A stretch of DNA of 64,000 nt from Actinomyces timonensis DSM 23838 (GTDB lineage: Bacteria; Actinomycetota; Actinomycetes; Actinomycetales; Actinomycetaceae): positions 859,797-923,796 of the forward strand of contig NZ_JH806633.1 of NCBI RefSeq assembly GCF_000295095.1. Reading direction: 5' to 3'. Below are positions 34,577 to 44,429 of this stretch, piece by piece. Made by a program: the position numbers and the translations under genes. The notes beneath the pieces are model-generated. The model saw nothing but the letters and a program-made list of their open reading frames with translations. It was not told where the DNA came from and searched no databases. Numbering within the stretch: the stretch's first letter is position 1; every line of letters begins with the position of its first letter.

Positions 34577-36255
34577 GCCAGCGCCGCCGTCAGACGCGCG
34601 GGTGGGCCGCCCATGCCGGGCTGCGCCTGCGCTCGGAGCGCGCCTGGCTCCTCGTACTGCCCGCGGCTGTCCTCGTGCTCACCGCGATCCTGTGCCCCTC
34701 CTACGCCACCACCTACTCCAGCCAGGCCGCGATGGCCCGGGCGGTGGCGTCGGCGCGCGCCAATGACACCGTGCTCCTCCTCTACGGGCGCCTGGCCAGC
34801 GGCGCCGATCCCGTCCAGATCGCCGTCTGGGAGCTGGGGGCGATGACCTGCCTGGGGCTCGGCGTCGTCGTCGTGCTCCACACGGCGGCCATCGCGCGGG
34901 GCGAGGAGGACCAGGGGCGTGCCGAGATCCTGCACTCCGTCTCCGTGGCGCCGGCGCGCCGCGTCCTGGGGCAGGCGCTCGTACTCGCCCTTCTCAGCGC
35001 GCTCATCGGGATCGGCGCGGGCACGGGCCTGCTCGCGCTCGACGGCGCCAGCCCCGCCGACGCGCGTGCCTACGGGGCAGCGGTGGGCCTGACCTGCCTC
35101 GTGCTCGCCGCGCTCACGCATCTCGCGGCGCAGTTGGCCTCCGACCGCACCGCGGCGCGGGGGCTGGGGCTGGCGATCCTGGCAACGGCGTTCCTCGCCT
35201 ACGGGCTGTCCTGCTCCAGGGACTGGGAATGGGCGGAGCTGGCTGGCGGGGCGTCCCCCTTCGCGCTTCGCGAGGCCCTCGCGCCAGGCGGGGGCGATCA
35301 CTGGTTGCCCGCGCTGTGGGCGGGGTGCGCGTGGGTCCTCCTCGTTACCCTCACCGCCCTGGCGGCCGGCCGCAGGGACCTGGGGCAGGGCCTCATGACG
35401 ATCCGCGCGCCCTGGGCGGGGCGCCCCCTGGAGGTGAGCGGCCCCGTGCCCCTGGCGCTGCGGCTCTGCCTGGGCAGCATCATCGTGTGGGCCCTCGCGC
35501 AGGCGGCAGCGGGGTGGCTCCTCATCGATATGGGCAGCCCGCTTGTCAAGCGGGCCCAGGAGGGCGCGTTCTCGGCCAACAGCGCCATGGGGGCGATTCT
35601 CAGCCGTGGCGATGGTCCCGCCGAGGCCTACGTGGGCTATGCAGGCTCCCTCATCGGCGCGCTGGCCGCGCTGCAGGCGGTGGGACTGGCCAGCCGAGCG
35701 GGGGCAGAGGAGCTGGCAGGGCTGGCGGAGGCGCTGGTTGCGACCGGTATCCGGCCAGTGCGGCTCCTGCTCGCCTGGTGGCTCGCGGCGGTGGCGGCCT
35801 CGGGTCTTGCCCTGTGCTGCGCCGCCGGGGCGGCGGCGCTCATCGGGCACGACGCGCTGGGGCTCAGCAAGGGCGATGCGATCCGGCTGGTGGCCGGGCA
35901 GTGGCCCTCCGCGATCGCAGTTGCCTCGGTGGCCTCCTTGATCTGCGCGCTCGGGCCCCGATGGCGCGGGGCGTCATGGCTGCCGCCGTTGATCTGCGTC
36001 GGTCTCATCCAGTTCCAGGGCACGCTCGATGTGCCGGAGCGCCTGCGCGATGCCAACCCGTTGGCGCAGGCCGGCCGCACCGGCTCGTGGTGGCTGCTCG
36101 CCGCCTCCGTCGTGGCGATCGTCATCGCCGTCGCCCGCGCGAGGCGCCGTGACCTCGCGCTGGCGGTCTCCTCCCATAGGCGCCCCCGCCATCGGCATGA
36201 GCCCCAGGCGCCAATCCCGCTTCATCGAGAGGAAGAACAACCATGGACGCACTGA
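34573..36255 (+). CDS. ABC-2 exporter permease (tetronasin/antibiotic exporter type)
   Basis: A 560-residue polytopic membrane protein with about 12 hydrophobic segments, arranged as two six-helix halves (about residues 27-270 and 300-540). This double-size ABC-2 permease is typical of exporters in actinobacteria that remove antibiotics or toxic peptides. The last 25 residues are hydrophilic and His/Arg-rich. Its 3' end overlaps the flavodoxin gene by 13 bases, so the three genes form one unit. Substrate unknown. Confidence 0.88.
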   Translation: MSQRRRQTRGWAAHAGLRLRSERAWLLVLPAAVLVLTAILCPSYATTYSSQAAMARAVASARANDTVLLLYGRLASGADPVQIAVWELGAMTCLGLGVVVVLHTAAIARGEEDQGRAEILHSVSVAPARRVLGQALVLALLSALIGIGAGTGLLALDGASPADARAYGAAVGLTCLVLAALTHLAAQLASDRTAARGLGLAILATAFLAYGLSCSRDWEWAELAGGASPFALREALAPGGGDHWLPALWAGCAWVLLVTLTALAAGRRDLGQGLMTIRAPWAGRPLEVSGPVPLALRLCLGSIIVWALAQAAAGWLLIDMGSPLVKRAQEGAFSANSAMGAILSRGDGPAEAYVGYAGSLIGALAALQAVGLASRAGAEELAGLAEALVATGIRPVRLLLAWWLAAVAASGLALCCAAGAAALIGHDALGLSKGDAIRLVAGQWPSAIAVASVASLICALGPRWRGASWLPPLICVGLIQFQGTLDVPERLRDANPLAQAGRTGSWWLLAASVVAIVIAVARARRRDLALAVSSHRRPRHRHEPQAPIPLHREEEQPWTH

Positions 36256-36725
36256 TCGTCGTCGAGTCCTGCTTCGGCTCCACCCGCGCCGCCGCCGAGG
36301 AAATCGCGCGGGGGCTGCGCGAGGAGGGCGTGGGCGCCGTCGTCCTGGCACCGCGCCAGGCCAGCGCCGAGGCGATCGCCGGCGCCGGGCTCATCGTGCT
36401 CGGCGCGCCGACGCACAACCGGGGACTGCCCACCCCGAAGTCCCGCGGCAGCGCCGTCGACCGCGGCGGGACGGCGGAGAGCACGGGGATGCGGGAATGG
36501 CTCGCGACGACGAGCCTGCCGACCGGCGCGCGCGTCGCGGCCTTCGACACGGTGACGGGGCGCGGCTGGATCAACGGCTCAGCGGCCAAGCAGGCCGTGA
36601 GGCTCGCGCGCCGCCGGGACGCCGTCGTCCGCAGTTTTCTCGTGAGGACGGGCAGCCACAAGGGCCTCGCCGATGGCCAGGCCGCACTGGCCCGGGCCTG
36701 GGGAGCCGAGCTGGCGCGCGGTTGA
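36243..36725 (+). CDS. Flavodoxin-like protein
   Basis: A 160-residue flavodoxin domain. The FMN phosphate loop SCFGSTRAAAEEIA near the start matches (T/S)xxGxT, and LIVLGAPTHNRG holds the flavin-stacking loop. Translation overlaps the end of the exporter permease. Its role in the operon is unclear; it may act as an electron carrier or a quinone reductase. Confidence 0.85.
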   Translation: MDALIVVESCFGSTRAAAEEIARGLREEGVGAVVLAPRQASAEAIAGAGLIVLGAPTHNRGLPTPKSRGSAVDRGGTAESTGMREWLATTSLPTGARVAAFDTVTGRGWINGSAAKQAVRLARRRDAVVRSFLVRTGSHKGLADGQAALARAWGAELARG

Positions 36726-36758
36726 GCCCTGCGCCCACGGGCGCAGTGGTCCTCAGAA

Positions 36759-36802
36759 TCTCGCCGTGCTGTTCGCCCGGTCTCGCGGTGCTGATCGCCC
36801 GG
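36759..36802. repeat. 22-bp tandem repeat, two copies (locus 1)
   Basis: TCTCGCCGTGCTGTTCGCCC (plus GG) at 36759-36780 is followed directly by TCTCGCGGTGCTGATCGCCC (plus GG) at 36781-36802, then TCTCG. The same unit recurs 8 kb away at 44430-44525. It fills the 110-bp gap between the flavodoxin gene and sufT, downstream of both genes. Confidence 0.8.
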
Positions 36803-36835
36803 TCTCGGTGGGCAAAGGGGAGGCGGAGGAAAGGG

Positions 36836-37228
36836 TCAGACGTTGAAGCCGAGGGCGCGCAGCTGCTCGCGGCCCTCGGGGGTGATCTTGTCCGGGCCCC
36901 ACGGCGGCAGCCACACCCACTGGATGCGCACCTTGTCGGCGATGAGGGACAGGGCCTGCTGGGCCTGCTCCTCGATGACGTCGGTGAGCGGGCAGGCGGC
37001 GGTCGTCAGCGTCATATCGAGGACCACCGTGCCATCGGGGTCGAAGGAGACGCCGTAGAGGAGACCCAGGTCCACCACGTTGATCCCGAGCTCCGGGTCG
37101 ATGACGTCGCGCAGCGCCTCCTCGACGGCGGCGACGTCCACGGGCGCCGCTGGGGCGGGCGCGTGCTGGGCGGCCATCGGGTTCGCGGTGCCGGGCTCGG
37201 CCGGGGCGGCGGTCGGGTTGTCGGTCAT
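36836..37228 (-). CDS. sufT: SufT-type Fe-S cluster assembly factor (DUF59/MIP18)
   Basis: A 130-residue DUF59 protein. The conserved DPELGINVVDLGLLYGV and TLTTAACPLTDVIEEQ, with its reactive Cys, identify the SufT/MIP18 family. The first 35 residues are Ala/Pro-rich and unique. ATG at 37228 has CAGGAGGGACC directly upstream. It is the last gene of the suf operon and is thought to help mature [4Fe-4S] proteins. Confidence 0.92.
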   Translation of the reverse strand: MTDNPTAAPAEPGTANPMAAQHAPAPAAPVDVAAVEEALRDVIDPELGINVVDLGLLYGVSFDPDGTVVLDMTLTTAACPLTDVIEEQAQQALSLIADKVRIQWVWLPPWGPDKITPEGREQLRALGFNV

Positions 37229-37281
37229 GGTCCCTCCTGGGGCGTGTGAGAGGTCGTTGGGGCGGTGAGGAGCCGGCTGGA

Positions 37282-37746
37282 TCAGTCCTCGACGGCGGGC
37301 AGGGCGATACCCGCCTGGGCGAGCGCGTCCTTGAGGGCCATCCAGCCCAGGAGCGCGCATTTGACGCGGTTGGGGTACTTCGAGACGCCCTCCAGGGCGG
37401 CGGCGTCCTCGAGGTCGTCGAGGACGGCGTCGTCGACACCCCGCCCGCGCGAGTGCATGAGCTCATCGAAGTCGCGGGACAGGCGGGCCACGGTTGCCAG
37501 ATCCGCGCCGTCGACGAGGTCGTGCATGATCGAGATGGAGGCCTGGGAGATCGAGCAGCCCTCGCCCTTCCAGCCCAGGGCCACGAGGCGCCCGTCCTCA
37601 ACGGTGAGCCCCAGGTCCACCTCGTCCCCACAGGTGGGGTTCACCTGGTGGCTGAGGCTGGCCGGCTCGGCGGGCAGGCCCTCGCCGTGGCGCTCGCGGG
37701 AGTGGTCGAGGATGACCTGCTGGTAGAGTTGGTCGAGGTCGTTCAT
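37282..37746 (-). CDS. sufU: SufU sulfur-transfer/scaffold protein
   Basis: A 154-residue IscU/SufU-fold protein. The three zinc-binding cysteines are visible in NPTCGDEVD, GEGCSISQAS and RVKCALLGW. SufU takes persulfide sulfur from SufS and passes it to the SufBCD scaffold. GGAGGTGA precedes the ATG, 6 bases after sufS. Confidence 0.95.
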   Translation of the reverse strand: MNDLDQLYQQVILDHSRERHGEGLPAEPASLSHQVNPTCGDEVDLGLTVEDGRLVALGWKGEGCSISQASISIMHDLVDGADLATVARLSRDFDELMHSRGRGVDDAVLDDLEDAAALEGVSKYPNRVKCALLGWMALKDALAQAGIALPAVED

Positions 37747-37751
37747 GGTGC

Positions 37752-39116
37752 TCACCTCCGGAAGTAGGACTGGACACCGGCCGCGGCCTCGAGGAAGCGG
37801 TCGATCTCCTCGATGGTGGTCGTCGGGCCGAAGGACACGCGCGAGGAGGCGTGGATCCCGAAATGGGCGTGGATCGGCTGGGCGCAGTGGTGGCCGGTGC
37901 GCACGGCCACGCCAGCGGCGTCGAGGACCTGGCCGACGTCGTGCGGGTGGACGCCCTCGATGGTGAAGGCGATGACGCCGAGGCGGTCGGCGGCGGAGTC
38001 GGGTCCGATGATGCGCAGGCCGGGGACGCGCCTCATGCCGTCGAGGGCATGGGCGGTGAGCCCCTCCTCGCGGGCGCGCAGCCGGTCCATCCCGAGGATC
38101 CCGAGGTAGTCGACGGCGGCGCGCCAGCCGGCGGCCTGGGCGAGGGGCTGGCTGCCGGCCTCGAAGCGCGCCGGGGGCGGCATGTAGGTGGAGGACTCCA
38201 TGGTGACGACCTCGATCATGGAACCACCGGTGAGGACCGGCGGCATCGCGTCGAGGAGCTCCTCGGTGGCCACGAGCGCGCCCACGCCGGTGGGCCCGCA
38301 CATCTTGTGGCTGGACAGGGCGATCGCGTCGACGCCGGCCGCCGCCAGGGCCGTGAAGTCGAGGGGCATGTGCGGCGCGGTCTGGCAGGTGTCCAGCACG
38401 ACGATCGGCTCGCGCCCCGCGGCGCTTCCCGCGGCCCGCGCGGCGTCGAGGACGGGGGCCAGCGGCGCGATGGCGCCGGTGACGTTGGAGGCGTGGCCGA
38501 GGGCGAGGACCCGGGTTCGGGCGGTGAGGACGTCGAGGCCCGCCAGGTCGATGCGGCCCGCGCCGTCGAGGTCGAGCCAGCGCAGGGTGGCGCCGGTGCG
38601 CGCGCACAGCTCCTGCCAGGGCACGAGGTTGGCATGGTGCTCGGCGCGGGTGACGACGACCTCGTCCCCCGGCCCGAGGGCGAGCCGGCGGGCGGGATCG
38701 GAGGCGGGCGCGGCCCCGGGCCCCCCGGCAGCGGGGCGGCCGAGGCTGGCGTGCCCGATGGCCAGGGCCACGAGGTTGATCGCCTCGGTGGCGTTCTTCG
38801 TGAAGACGAGCTGGGAGGCCCGGGCGCCCACGAAGGCGGCGACGGCCTCGCGGGCGTCCTCCAGTGAGGCGGTGGCCTCATCGGCGAGCTGGTAGGTGGA
38901 GCGCCCGGCCGCGCCGTTGCTCATCCGGTAGAACCGAAACTCGGCGTCGAGCACGCACTGCGGCTTCTGCGCGGTGGCGGCCCAGTCGAGGTAGGCGAGC
39001 TCCTGCCCGTTGCGCGCGGGGCGCGCCAGGTAGGGGAAGTCCTTGCGGGCGCGGGCCACCTCCGCCGGGCTCAGCGGCTCGGCGGCGGGTACCTGGGTCG
39101 GAATGGGGGCGCTCAT
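37752..39116 (-). CDS. sufS: Cysteine desulfurase SufS
   Basis: PLP enzyme that removes sulfur from cysteine. The 454-residue protein has the PLP lysine in SSHKMCGPTGVG, the persulfide loop RTGHHCAQP, and VLDTCQTAPH at the cofactor. The N-terminal domain shows LDWAATAQKP. It overlaps neither neighbour but is 16 bp from sufC and 5 bp from sufU. Confidence 0.96.
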   Translation of the reverse strand: MSAPIPTQVPAAEPLSPAEVARARKDFPYLARPARNGQELAYLDWAATAQKPQCVLDAEFRFYRMSNGAAGRSTYQLADEATASLEDAREAVAAFVGARASQLVFTKNATEAINLVALAIGHASLGRPAAGGPGAAPASDPARRLALGPGDEVVVTRAEHHANLVPWQELCARTGATLRWLDLDGAGRIDLAGLDVLTARTRVLALGHASNVTGAIAPLAPVLDAARAAGSAAGREPIVVLDTCQTAPHMPLDFTALAAAGVDAIALSSHKMCGPTGVGALVATEELLDAMPPVLTGGSMIEVVTMESSTYMPPPARFEAGSQPLAQAAGWRAAVDYLGILGMDRLRAREEGLTAHALDGMRRVPGLRIIGPDSAADRLGVIAFTIEGVHPHDVGQVLDAAGVAVRTGHHCAQPIHAHFGIHASSRVSFGPTTTIEEIDRFLEAAAGVQSYFRR

Positions 39117-39132
39117 GATCGGCTCATTCTGC

Positions 39133-39882
39133 TCACTTGAGGTAGCGGTCGTAGCCCTCTTCCTCGAGCCGGTCGGCCAGGTCGGGGCCGCCCTGCTCGG
39201 CCACGCGGCCGTCGACGAACACGTGGACGAAGTCGGGCTTGATGTAGCGCAGGATCCGCGTGTAGTGCGTGATGAGGAGGAATCCGGCGTCGGAGGCCTC
39301 GTGCAGGCGGTTGACGCCTTCGGAGACGATGCGCAGCGCGTCGACGTCGAGACCGGAGTCGGTCTCGTCGAGGACGGCGAAGCGGGGCTTCAGCAGCTCC
39401 ATCTGGAGGATCTCGAAGCGCTTCTTCTCACCGCCGGAGAAGCCGGCGTTGACGTCGCGTTGGTTGAATGAGGGGTCCATGCGCAGGCGCTCCATGGCCG
39501 AGGAGACCTCGCCGACCCACTGGCGTACCTTGGGGGCCTGGCCGTCGATGGAGGTCTTGGCGGTGCGCAGGAAGTTGGCCACGGACACGCCCGGGACCTC
39601 CACGGGGTACTGCATGGCCAGGAAGAGGCCGGCGCGGGCGCGCTCGTCGACGCTGAGGGAGAGCAGGTCCTCGCCGTCGAGGAGGACCTGGCCGTCGGTG
39701 ACCTCGTAGTCGGGGTGGCCGGCGATGGAGTAGGCCAGGGTGGACTTGCCCGAGCCGTTGGGGCCCATGATCGCGTGGATCTCATCGGAGGCGATGGTCA
39801 GGTCGACGCCCTTGAGGATGGGCTTGGGGCCGTCGTTGGTGGCGACCTGGACGTGGAGGTTCGTGATCTGGAGAGTGCTCAT
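39133..39882 (-). CDS. sufC: Fe-S assembly ATPase SufC
   Basis: A 249-residue ABC-type ATPase with Walker A GPNGSGKST, signature FSGGEKKR, Walker B FAVLDETDSGLDVDAL and the His switch LITHY. It drives shape changes in the SufBCD scaffold. Begins at 39882; longer frame upstream belongs to a different frame of sufD. Confidence 0.96.
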   Translation of the reverse strand: MSTLQITNLHVQVATNDGPKPILKGVDLTIASDEIHAIMGPNGSGKSTLAYSIAGHPDYEVTDGQVLLDGEDLLSLSVDERARAGLFLAMQYPVEVPGVSVANFLRTAKTSIDGQAPKVRQWVGEVSSAMERLRMDPSFNQRDVNAGFSGGEKKRFEILQMELLKPRFAVLDETDSGLDVDALRIVSEGVNRLHEASDAGFLLITHYTRILRYIKPDFVHVFVDGRVAEQGGPDLADRLEEEGYDRYLK

Positions 39883-39950
39883 GAGTTTCTTCTGCTGCCT
39901 TCTGGTGCCTGGTGGAGGTGCGGCTTGCGCGGGGTGTCGGGGGTCGGGGC

Positions 39951-41201
39951 TCAGGGCCGCTCGTCGGCTGGGGCGCCCGGCCCCGCCTGGATGAGGCCGG
40001 TGAGCTCGAGCTCGTGCTCGATGGCGGTCATGAGGCGCTCCTCGACCTCGGGCACGCCGATCTCGGAGACGATCTCGTTGAAGAAGCCCAGGACGACGAG
40101 CCGGCGGGCCTCGCGCTCGGGGATGCCGCGGGCTCGCAGGTAGAACAGCTGGGCGTCGTCGAAGCGGCCGGTGGCCGAGGCGTGCCCGGCGCCCTCGATG
40201 TTGCCGTTCTCGATCTCCAGGTTGGGGATCGAGTCCGCCTTGGCGCCCGGGGTGAGCACGAGGTTGCGGTTGAGCTCGTAGGTGTCGGTGCCGCGCGCTC
40301 CTGCCCCGATGAGGCAGTCCCCCACCCACACGGCGTGGGCGGCGTCGCCCTGGAGGGCCCCCTTGTAGGTGACGCGGGAGTAGCAGTGCGGCTCGGTGTG
40401 CGCCACGTAGGGACGGTGCTCCTGGTGCTGGCCGGCGTCGGTGAAGTAGACGCCGTAGGCGTCGATGCGCCCGCCCTCGCCGGAGAAGCCGAGGTCCGGG
40501 GCGATGCGCGTGTCCCCGCCCAGGGAGACGACGACGTGCTTGAGCGCGCCGCCCCCCTCGACGCGGGCACGGTGGTTGGAGGCGTGGACGGCGGCGTCGT
40601 CCCATCCCTGGACGGTGACGACGGTGAGGTCCGCGCCGTCGCCGACGACGATCTCCACGCCCTGGGTGAGGGCCGCGGTCCCGGTGTGGTCGAGGATGAC
40701 GGTGCCGGCCGAGCCGGGCTCGGCGGTGATGAGCAGGTGCTGGGAGGTGGGGCGCGCCAGCCCGGCGTCGTCGCCCTGGATGGCCACGCGCACGGCGCGG
40801 TCGAGGCGGGCCCCGGCGCCGAGCGTGATGGCGGTGGCGCTCTGGAAGGCCGCCCAGGCGACGACGCCGGTGCGGTCCACGGGCGCGCCGACCGCGCCGA
40901 GGCGGGCGTCGTCCCGGGCGATCTCCTCGACGACGGCGCCCGCGGGGGCGTCGACGCTCATCGTCACTCCGCCGGCGCGAGTGCCCGCGGCGACGGCGTC
41001 GAGATCGAACAGGGGGGCGAAGCGCTTGATCGGGGTGAAGCGCCATTCCTCCTCGCGCCCGCCGGGCACGGGGATGTCCGCGGGGTCGAAGGAGGTGGGG
41101 CGGTCGGCCCGGGAGGCCACGTAGCGCGGCTGCTGGGCGGCGCCGTGGCTGTGGGCGCCCTGGGCGGTGGCGCGCGAGTGGTCGGTGCGCAGGTCGGTCA
41201 T
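39951..41201 (-). CDS. sufD: Fe-S scaffold subunit SufD
   Basis: A 416-residue beta-helix protein of the SufB/SufD family. Recognisable blocks are FTPIKRFAPLFDLD near the start and, in the core, DTYELNRNLVLTPGAKADSIPNLEIE and GHASATGRFDDAQLFYLRARG. It pairs with SufB and lies between sufB and sufC in the operon. ATG at 41201. Confidence 0.95.
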   Translation of the reverse strand: MTDLRTDHSRATAQGAHSHGAAQQPRYVASRADRPTSFDPADIPVPGGREEEWRFTPIKRFAPLFDLDAVAAGTRAGGVTMSVDAPAGAVVEEIARDDARLGAVGAPVDRTGVVAWAAFQSATAITLGAGARLDRAVRVAIQGDDAGLARPTSQHLLITAEPGSAGTVILDHTGTAALTQGVEIVVGDGADLTVVTVQGWDDAAVHASNHRARVEGGGALKHVVVSLGGDTRIAPDLGFSGEGGRIDAYGVYFTDAGQHQEHRPYVAHTEPHCYSRVTYKGALQGDAAHAVWVGDCLIGAGARGTDTYELNRNLVLTPGAKADSIPNLEIENGNIEGAGHASATGRFDDAQLFYLRARGIPEREARRLVVLGFFNEIVSEIGVPEVEERLMTAIEHELELTGLIQAGPGAPADERP

Positions 41202-41250
41202 GTCGTGCTCCTGATCGGGGTGGGGTGATGGTCTCGGCGCGGCGGGGCCG

Positions 41251-42690
41251 TCAGCCGACCGAGTTCTCCATCTGGAGCTCGATGAGGCGGTTGAGCTCGA
41301 GGGCGTACTCCATGGGCAGCTCGCGGGCGATGGGCTCGACGAAGCCGCGCACGATGGTGGCCATCGCCTCGGTCTCGGTCAGCCCCCGCTGCATGAGGTA
41401 GAAGAGCTGGTCCGCGCTGACCTTGGAGACGGTCGCCTCGTGGCCCATCTCGACGTCGTCGGTGCGCACGTCCACGTAGGGGTAGGTGTCCGAGCGGGAG
41501 ATCTCGTCGACCAGCAGGGCGTCGCACAGCACGTTGGACTTGGAGTGGCGCGCGTTCTTCATGATCTGCACCAGGCCCCGGTAGGCGGAGCGGCCGCCGT
41601 GGCGGGCGATGGACTTCGAGACGATGTGGCTCGAGGTGCGCGGCGCCATGTGGACCATCTTGGCGCCGGTGTCCTGGTGCTGGCCAGCGCCGGCGAAGGC
41701 GATGGACAGGGCCTCGCCGCGGGCGTGGGGGCCCATGAGGAAGACGGCGGGGTACTTCATGTTGCGCTTGGAGCCGATGTTGCCGTCGACCCACTCCATG
41801 GTGGCGCCCTCGGCGCAGGTGGCGCGCTGGGTGACGAGGTTGTAGACGTTGTTCGACCAGTTCTGGATGGTCGTGTAGCGCACGCGGGCGTTCTTCTTGA
41901 CGATGATCTCCACGATCGCCGAGTGCAGGGAGTCGGTGGAGTAGATCGGGGCGGTGCAGCCCTCGACGTAATGGACGTAGGAGTCCTCGTCGGCGATGAT
42001 GAGCGTGCGCTCGAACTGGCCCATGTTCTCGGTGTTGATGCGGAAGTAGGCCTGGAGCGGGATCTCGACGTGCACGCCCTTGGGGACGTAGATGAACGAG
42101 CCCCCGGACCACACGGCCGTGTTGAGGGCGGCGAACTTGTTGTCGCCCGCGGGGACGACGGTGCCGAAGTACTCGCGGACCAGCTCGGGGTACTCGCGCA
42201 CGGCGGTGTCGGTGTCGACGAAGATGACGCCCTGCTCCTCCAGGTCGCCGCGGATCTGGTGGTAGACGACCTCGGACTCGTACTGGGCGGCGACGCCGGC
42301 CACGAGCCTCTCGCGCTCGGCCTCGGGAATCCCGATGCGGTCGTAGGTGGCCTTGATGTCCTCGGGCAGGTCGTCCCAGGAGCTGGCGGGCCGGTCCGTG
42401 GAGCGCACGTAGTACTTCACGGAGTCCATGTCGAGCTGGGACAGGTCCACGCCCCAGGTGGGCATGGGCTTGCGCTCGAAGGTCTCATAGGCCTTGAGGC
42501 GCTTGGCGAGCATCCACTCCGGCTCGCCCTTGATCGCGGAGATCTCCCGGACCACCTGCTCGTCGAGGCCGCGCTTGGCGTTGGCGCCGGCCTCGTCGGA
42601 GTCATGCCAGCCGAAGTCGTAGGACGCCGAGATCGAGTCGATGATCTCGTCGTCGCTGCGCATGGCGGGCTCGGTCGTGGTTGACGTCAT
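41251..42690 (-). CDS. sufB: Fe-S scaffold subunit SufB
   Basis: A 479-residue protein. Typical SufB blocks: [51 protein letters not shown], and the C-terminal [24 protein letters not shown]. Its ATG overlaps the sufR stop (ATGA), so the operon begins with the regulator, and GGAAGGAAC precedes the start. Confidence 0.97.
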   Translation of the reverse strand: MTSTTTEPAMRSDDEIIDSISASYDFGWHDSDEAGANAKRGLDEQVVREISAIKGEPEWMLAKRLKAYETFERKPMPTWGVDLSQLDMDSVKYYVRSTDRPASSWDDLPEDIKATYDRIGIPEAERERLVAGVAAQYESEVVYHQIRGDLEEQGVIFVDTDTAVREYPELVREYFGTVVPAGDNKFAALNTAVWSGGSFIYVPKGVHVEIPLQAYFRINTENMGQFERTLIIADEDSYVHYVEGCTAPIYSTDSLHSAIVEIIVKKNARVRYTTIQNWSNNVYNLVTQRATCAEGATMEWVDGNIGSKRNMKYPAVFLMGPHARGEALSIAFAGAGQHQDTGAKMVHMAPRTSSHIVSKSIARHGGRSAYRGLVQIMKNARHSKSNVLCDALLVDEISRSDTYPYVDVRTDDVEMGHEATVSKVSADQLFYLMQRGLTETEAMATIVRGFVEPIARELPMEYALELNRLIELQMENSVG

Positions 42691-43460
42691 CGGGTTCCTT
42701 CCGTTCGCTGGGGCCGGTTGCCCCGCGTGTGGGCGATGGTCCGCGCGGCGCGCTTGCGCAGCGCGGGCATGACGATGGGCACGTGCGTGGTGCACACGTG
42801 GTCTCCCCCGGCCAGGGTGGCCAGGCGCTGGACGGGCACGCCGAGCAGGCGGGAGAAGGCCTGGGTCTCGGCGTCGCACAACTCGTGGAACTGCCCGGCG
42901 ACATCGCGCACCGGGCAGTGGCCCTGACAGAGCTGGACGGCGAAGGTGCCGTCGCCGACATCGCGGATCGTGGCGGCGTAGCCGTCCATGGACAGGGCAT
43001 CGGCCAGGGCGAGGGCGCGGTCCGCGGGATCCTTGCCGGCAGCCTCGACGACGCGCATGTAGCGGCGCTCGAGGTCCCGCCCGCGCGAGGCGGCGAAGGA
43101 GCCAACGGCCTTGTCCCCCGCGACCTGGGAGAGGTAGCTGAGCGCCCGGGCGGCGAGGTCGGAGTAGCCCTCGCCGAGGTTCGTGCGCGCCGACGCCGTG
43201 GCGACGTAGTGGCGCGCTGGGCGCCCGCGGCCGCGCTTGCCCACACCGGTGGGGGTGTGGACGGCGATCTGGCCGTTGTCCTCCAGGGCGGTGATGTGGC
43301 GGCGCACGGCGGCCGGCGTGAGGTGGAGGATGCTGGCGAGCTGCGCGGCGGAGACCGGGCCCTTCTCCACGATGAGGTCGAGGACCTTGGCGCGGGTGGA
43401 CTCGTCGTCGGCGGGAGCGCCTGGACTGGCAGGACCCGTGGTCGAACTCATCGGACTCAT
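42687..43460 (-). CDS. sufR: Fe-S-sensing repressor SufR
   Basis: A 257-residue ArsR/DeoR-like regulator. N-terminal winged helix: [28 protein letters not shown]. The C-terminal part carries cysteines in [17 protein letters not shown] and DHVCTTH, suited to hold an iron-sulfur cluster, as in other SufR proteins. It is the first gene of the suf operon, where SufR represses the operon when clusters are plentiful. The start at 43460 has a GGGGGAAGC site; an in-frame ATG three codons later is an alternative. Confidence 0.92.
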   Translation of the reverse strand: MSPMSSTTGPASPGAPADDESTRAKVLDLIVEKGPVSAAQLASILHLTPAAVRRHITALEDNGQIAVHTPTGVGKRGRGRPARHYVATASARTNLGEGYSDLAARALSYLSQVAGDKAVGSFAASRGRDLERRYMRVVEAAGKDPADRALALADALSMDGYAATIRDVGDGTFAVQLCQGHCPVRDVAGQFHELCDAETQAFSRLLGVPVQRLATLAGGDHVCTTHVPIVMPALRKRAARTIAHTRGNRPQRTEGTR

Positions 43461-43535
43461 GCTTCCCCCTCTCCTGTCCCTCGCTCTGCGCGCGGGCGCC
43501 GCCGGGGCGCCCGGGGCGCCGTCGGCCTGGCACCC

Positions 43536-43566
43536 ATTTTAAGCATCATTTTTGTGCCCAAATTGG
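43536..43566 (-). promoter_or_regulatory. suf operon promoter region and candidate SufR site
   Basis: This is the AT-rich window between sufR and the NUDIX gene. On the minus strand a -10-like TAAAAT lies at 43536-43541; a CCAA-A-TTGG palindrome at 43558-43566 is the best SufR site candidate. GCATCA (minus) and TGATGC flank a wider inverted repeat. No clear -35 is seen, so this is only a suggestion. Confidence 0.4.
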
Positions 43567-43676
43567 TGTGATGCAACTTGACGGCGCCGTGTCTTCACGT
43601 GGCGTGGCGCACGGATGGCCGGGTGGGAGGGAGGGATCGGTGGCGACGCGCGAGGGCCGGAAGTCCTACGCGCGCC

Positions 43677-44351
43677 TCACATGCTCTCGGGGCTGCGCAG
43701 CCAGGGGGCGCCGGCGGGGCGCAGCCCCTCGTAGCCGCGAGTCCGCGCGCGCTCGGCGGCGAGGACCCCGGCGACGGTGGAGGGGTTGTGGAGGCGCCCG
43801 CCCATGACGGCGTCGAGGACGTCGTCGAAGCGGAACCAGGTGGGCTCGAACTCAGCCTCCTCGGCCTCGCGCGCGGTGCGCTCCTCGACGGGGATCGGGG
43901 CGAGGTCCCGGGCGAGGAAGCAGCGCACGCCCTCGGTGGTGAAGCCGGGCGAGGCGTAGAAGTCGACGAGCGTGTCCCACCGCTGCGCGGCGTGATCGGT
44001 CTCCTCGGCGAGCTCGCGGGCGGCGGCGATGGCCGGGTCCTCGCCGGGGATGTCGAGCAGGCCCGCGGGGATCTCCCACAGGGCGGCCCGCACGGGGTGG
44101 CGGTACTGGCGGACCATGAGGATCTCGGCCGCCCCGTCGGGCTGGGAGGAGTCGTCGCCCTCGCGCAGGGCGATGATGCTGACGGCGTCGTGATGGGCGA
44201 TCGTCTGGCGGCGGATGGGCTCGGAGGCGCCCGGGGCCGAGGACAGGCGGATCATCTCGTCGTCGACGGCGCAGATGGGGCCGGTCCACACGCGCTGGGT
44301 GCTGAGCACCTCCCGGGTGTCGCGCTCGTCGGCGGGGTTCTCGTGGGTCAT
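43677..44351 (-). CDS. NUDIX hydrolase, ADP-ribose pyrophosphatase type
   Basis: A 224-residue protein with a full Nudix box: GLLDIPGEDPAIAAARELAEETD, matching Gx5Ex7REUxEExGU. Upstream, MVRQYRHPVRAALWEIPAG is typical of ADP-ribose pyrophosphatases. The ATG at 44351 follows a GGGAG site. In mycobacteria a similar NUDIX gene sits in the tlyA-nadK-recN block; here it is separated from that block. Confidence 0.9.
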   Translation of the reverse strand: MTHENPADERDTREVLSTQRVWTGPICAVDDEMIRLSSAPGASEPIRRQTIAHHDAVSIIALREGDDSSQPDGAAEILMVRQYRHPVRAALWEIPAGLLDIPGEDPAIAAARELAEETDHAAQRWDTLVDFYASPGFTTEGVRCFLARDLAPIPVEERTAREAEEAEFEPTWFRFDDVLDAVMGGRLHNPSTVAGVLAAERARTRGYEGLRPAGAPWLRSPESM

Positions 44352-44429
44352 GGGGGTCTCCCTCGGGTCAGCGATCGCCCCCATTGTGCCCCCGTCCGCT
44401 CCCTCACCCCGCCCTCCCCATGCGCGAGA

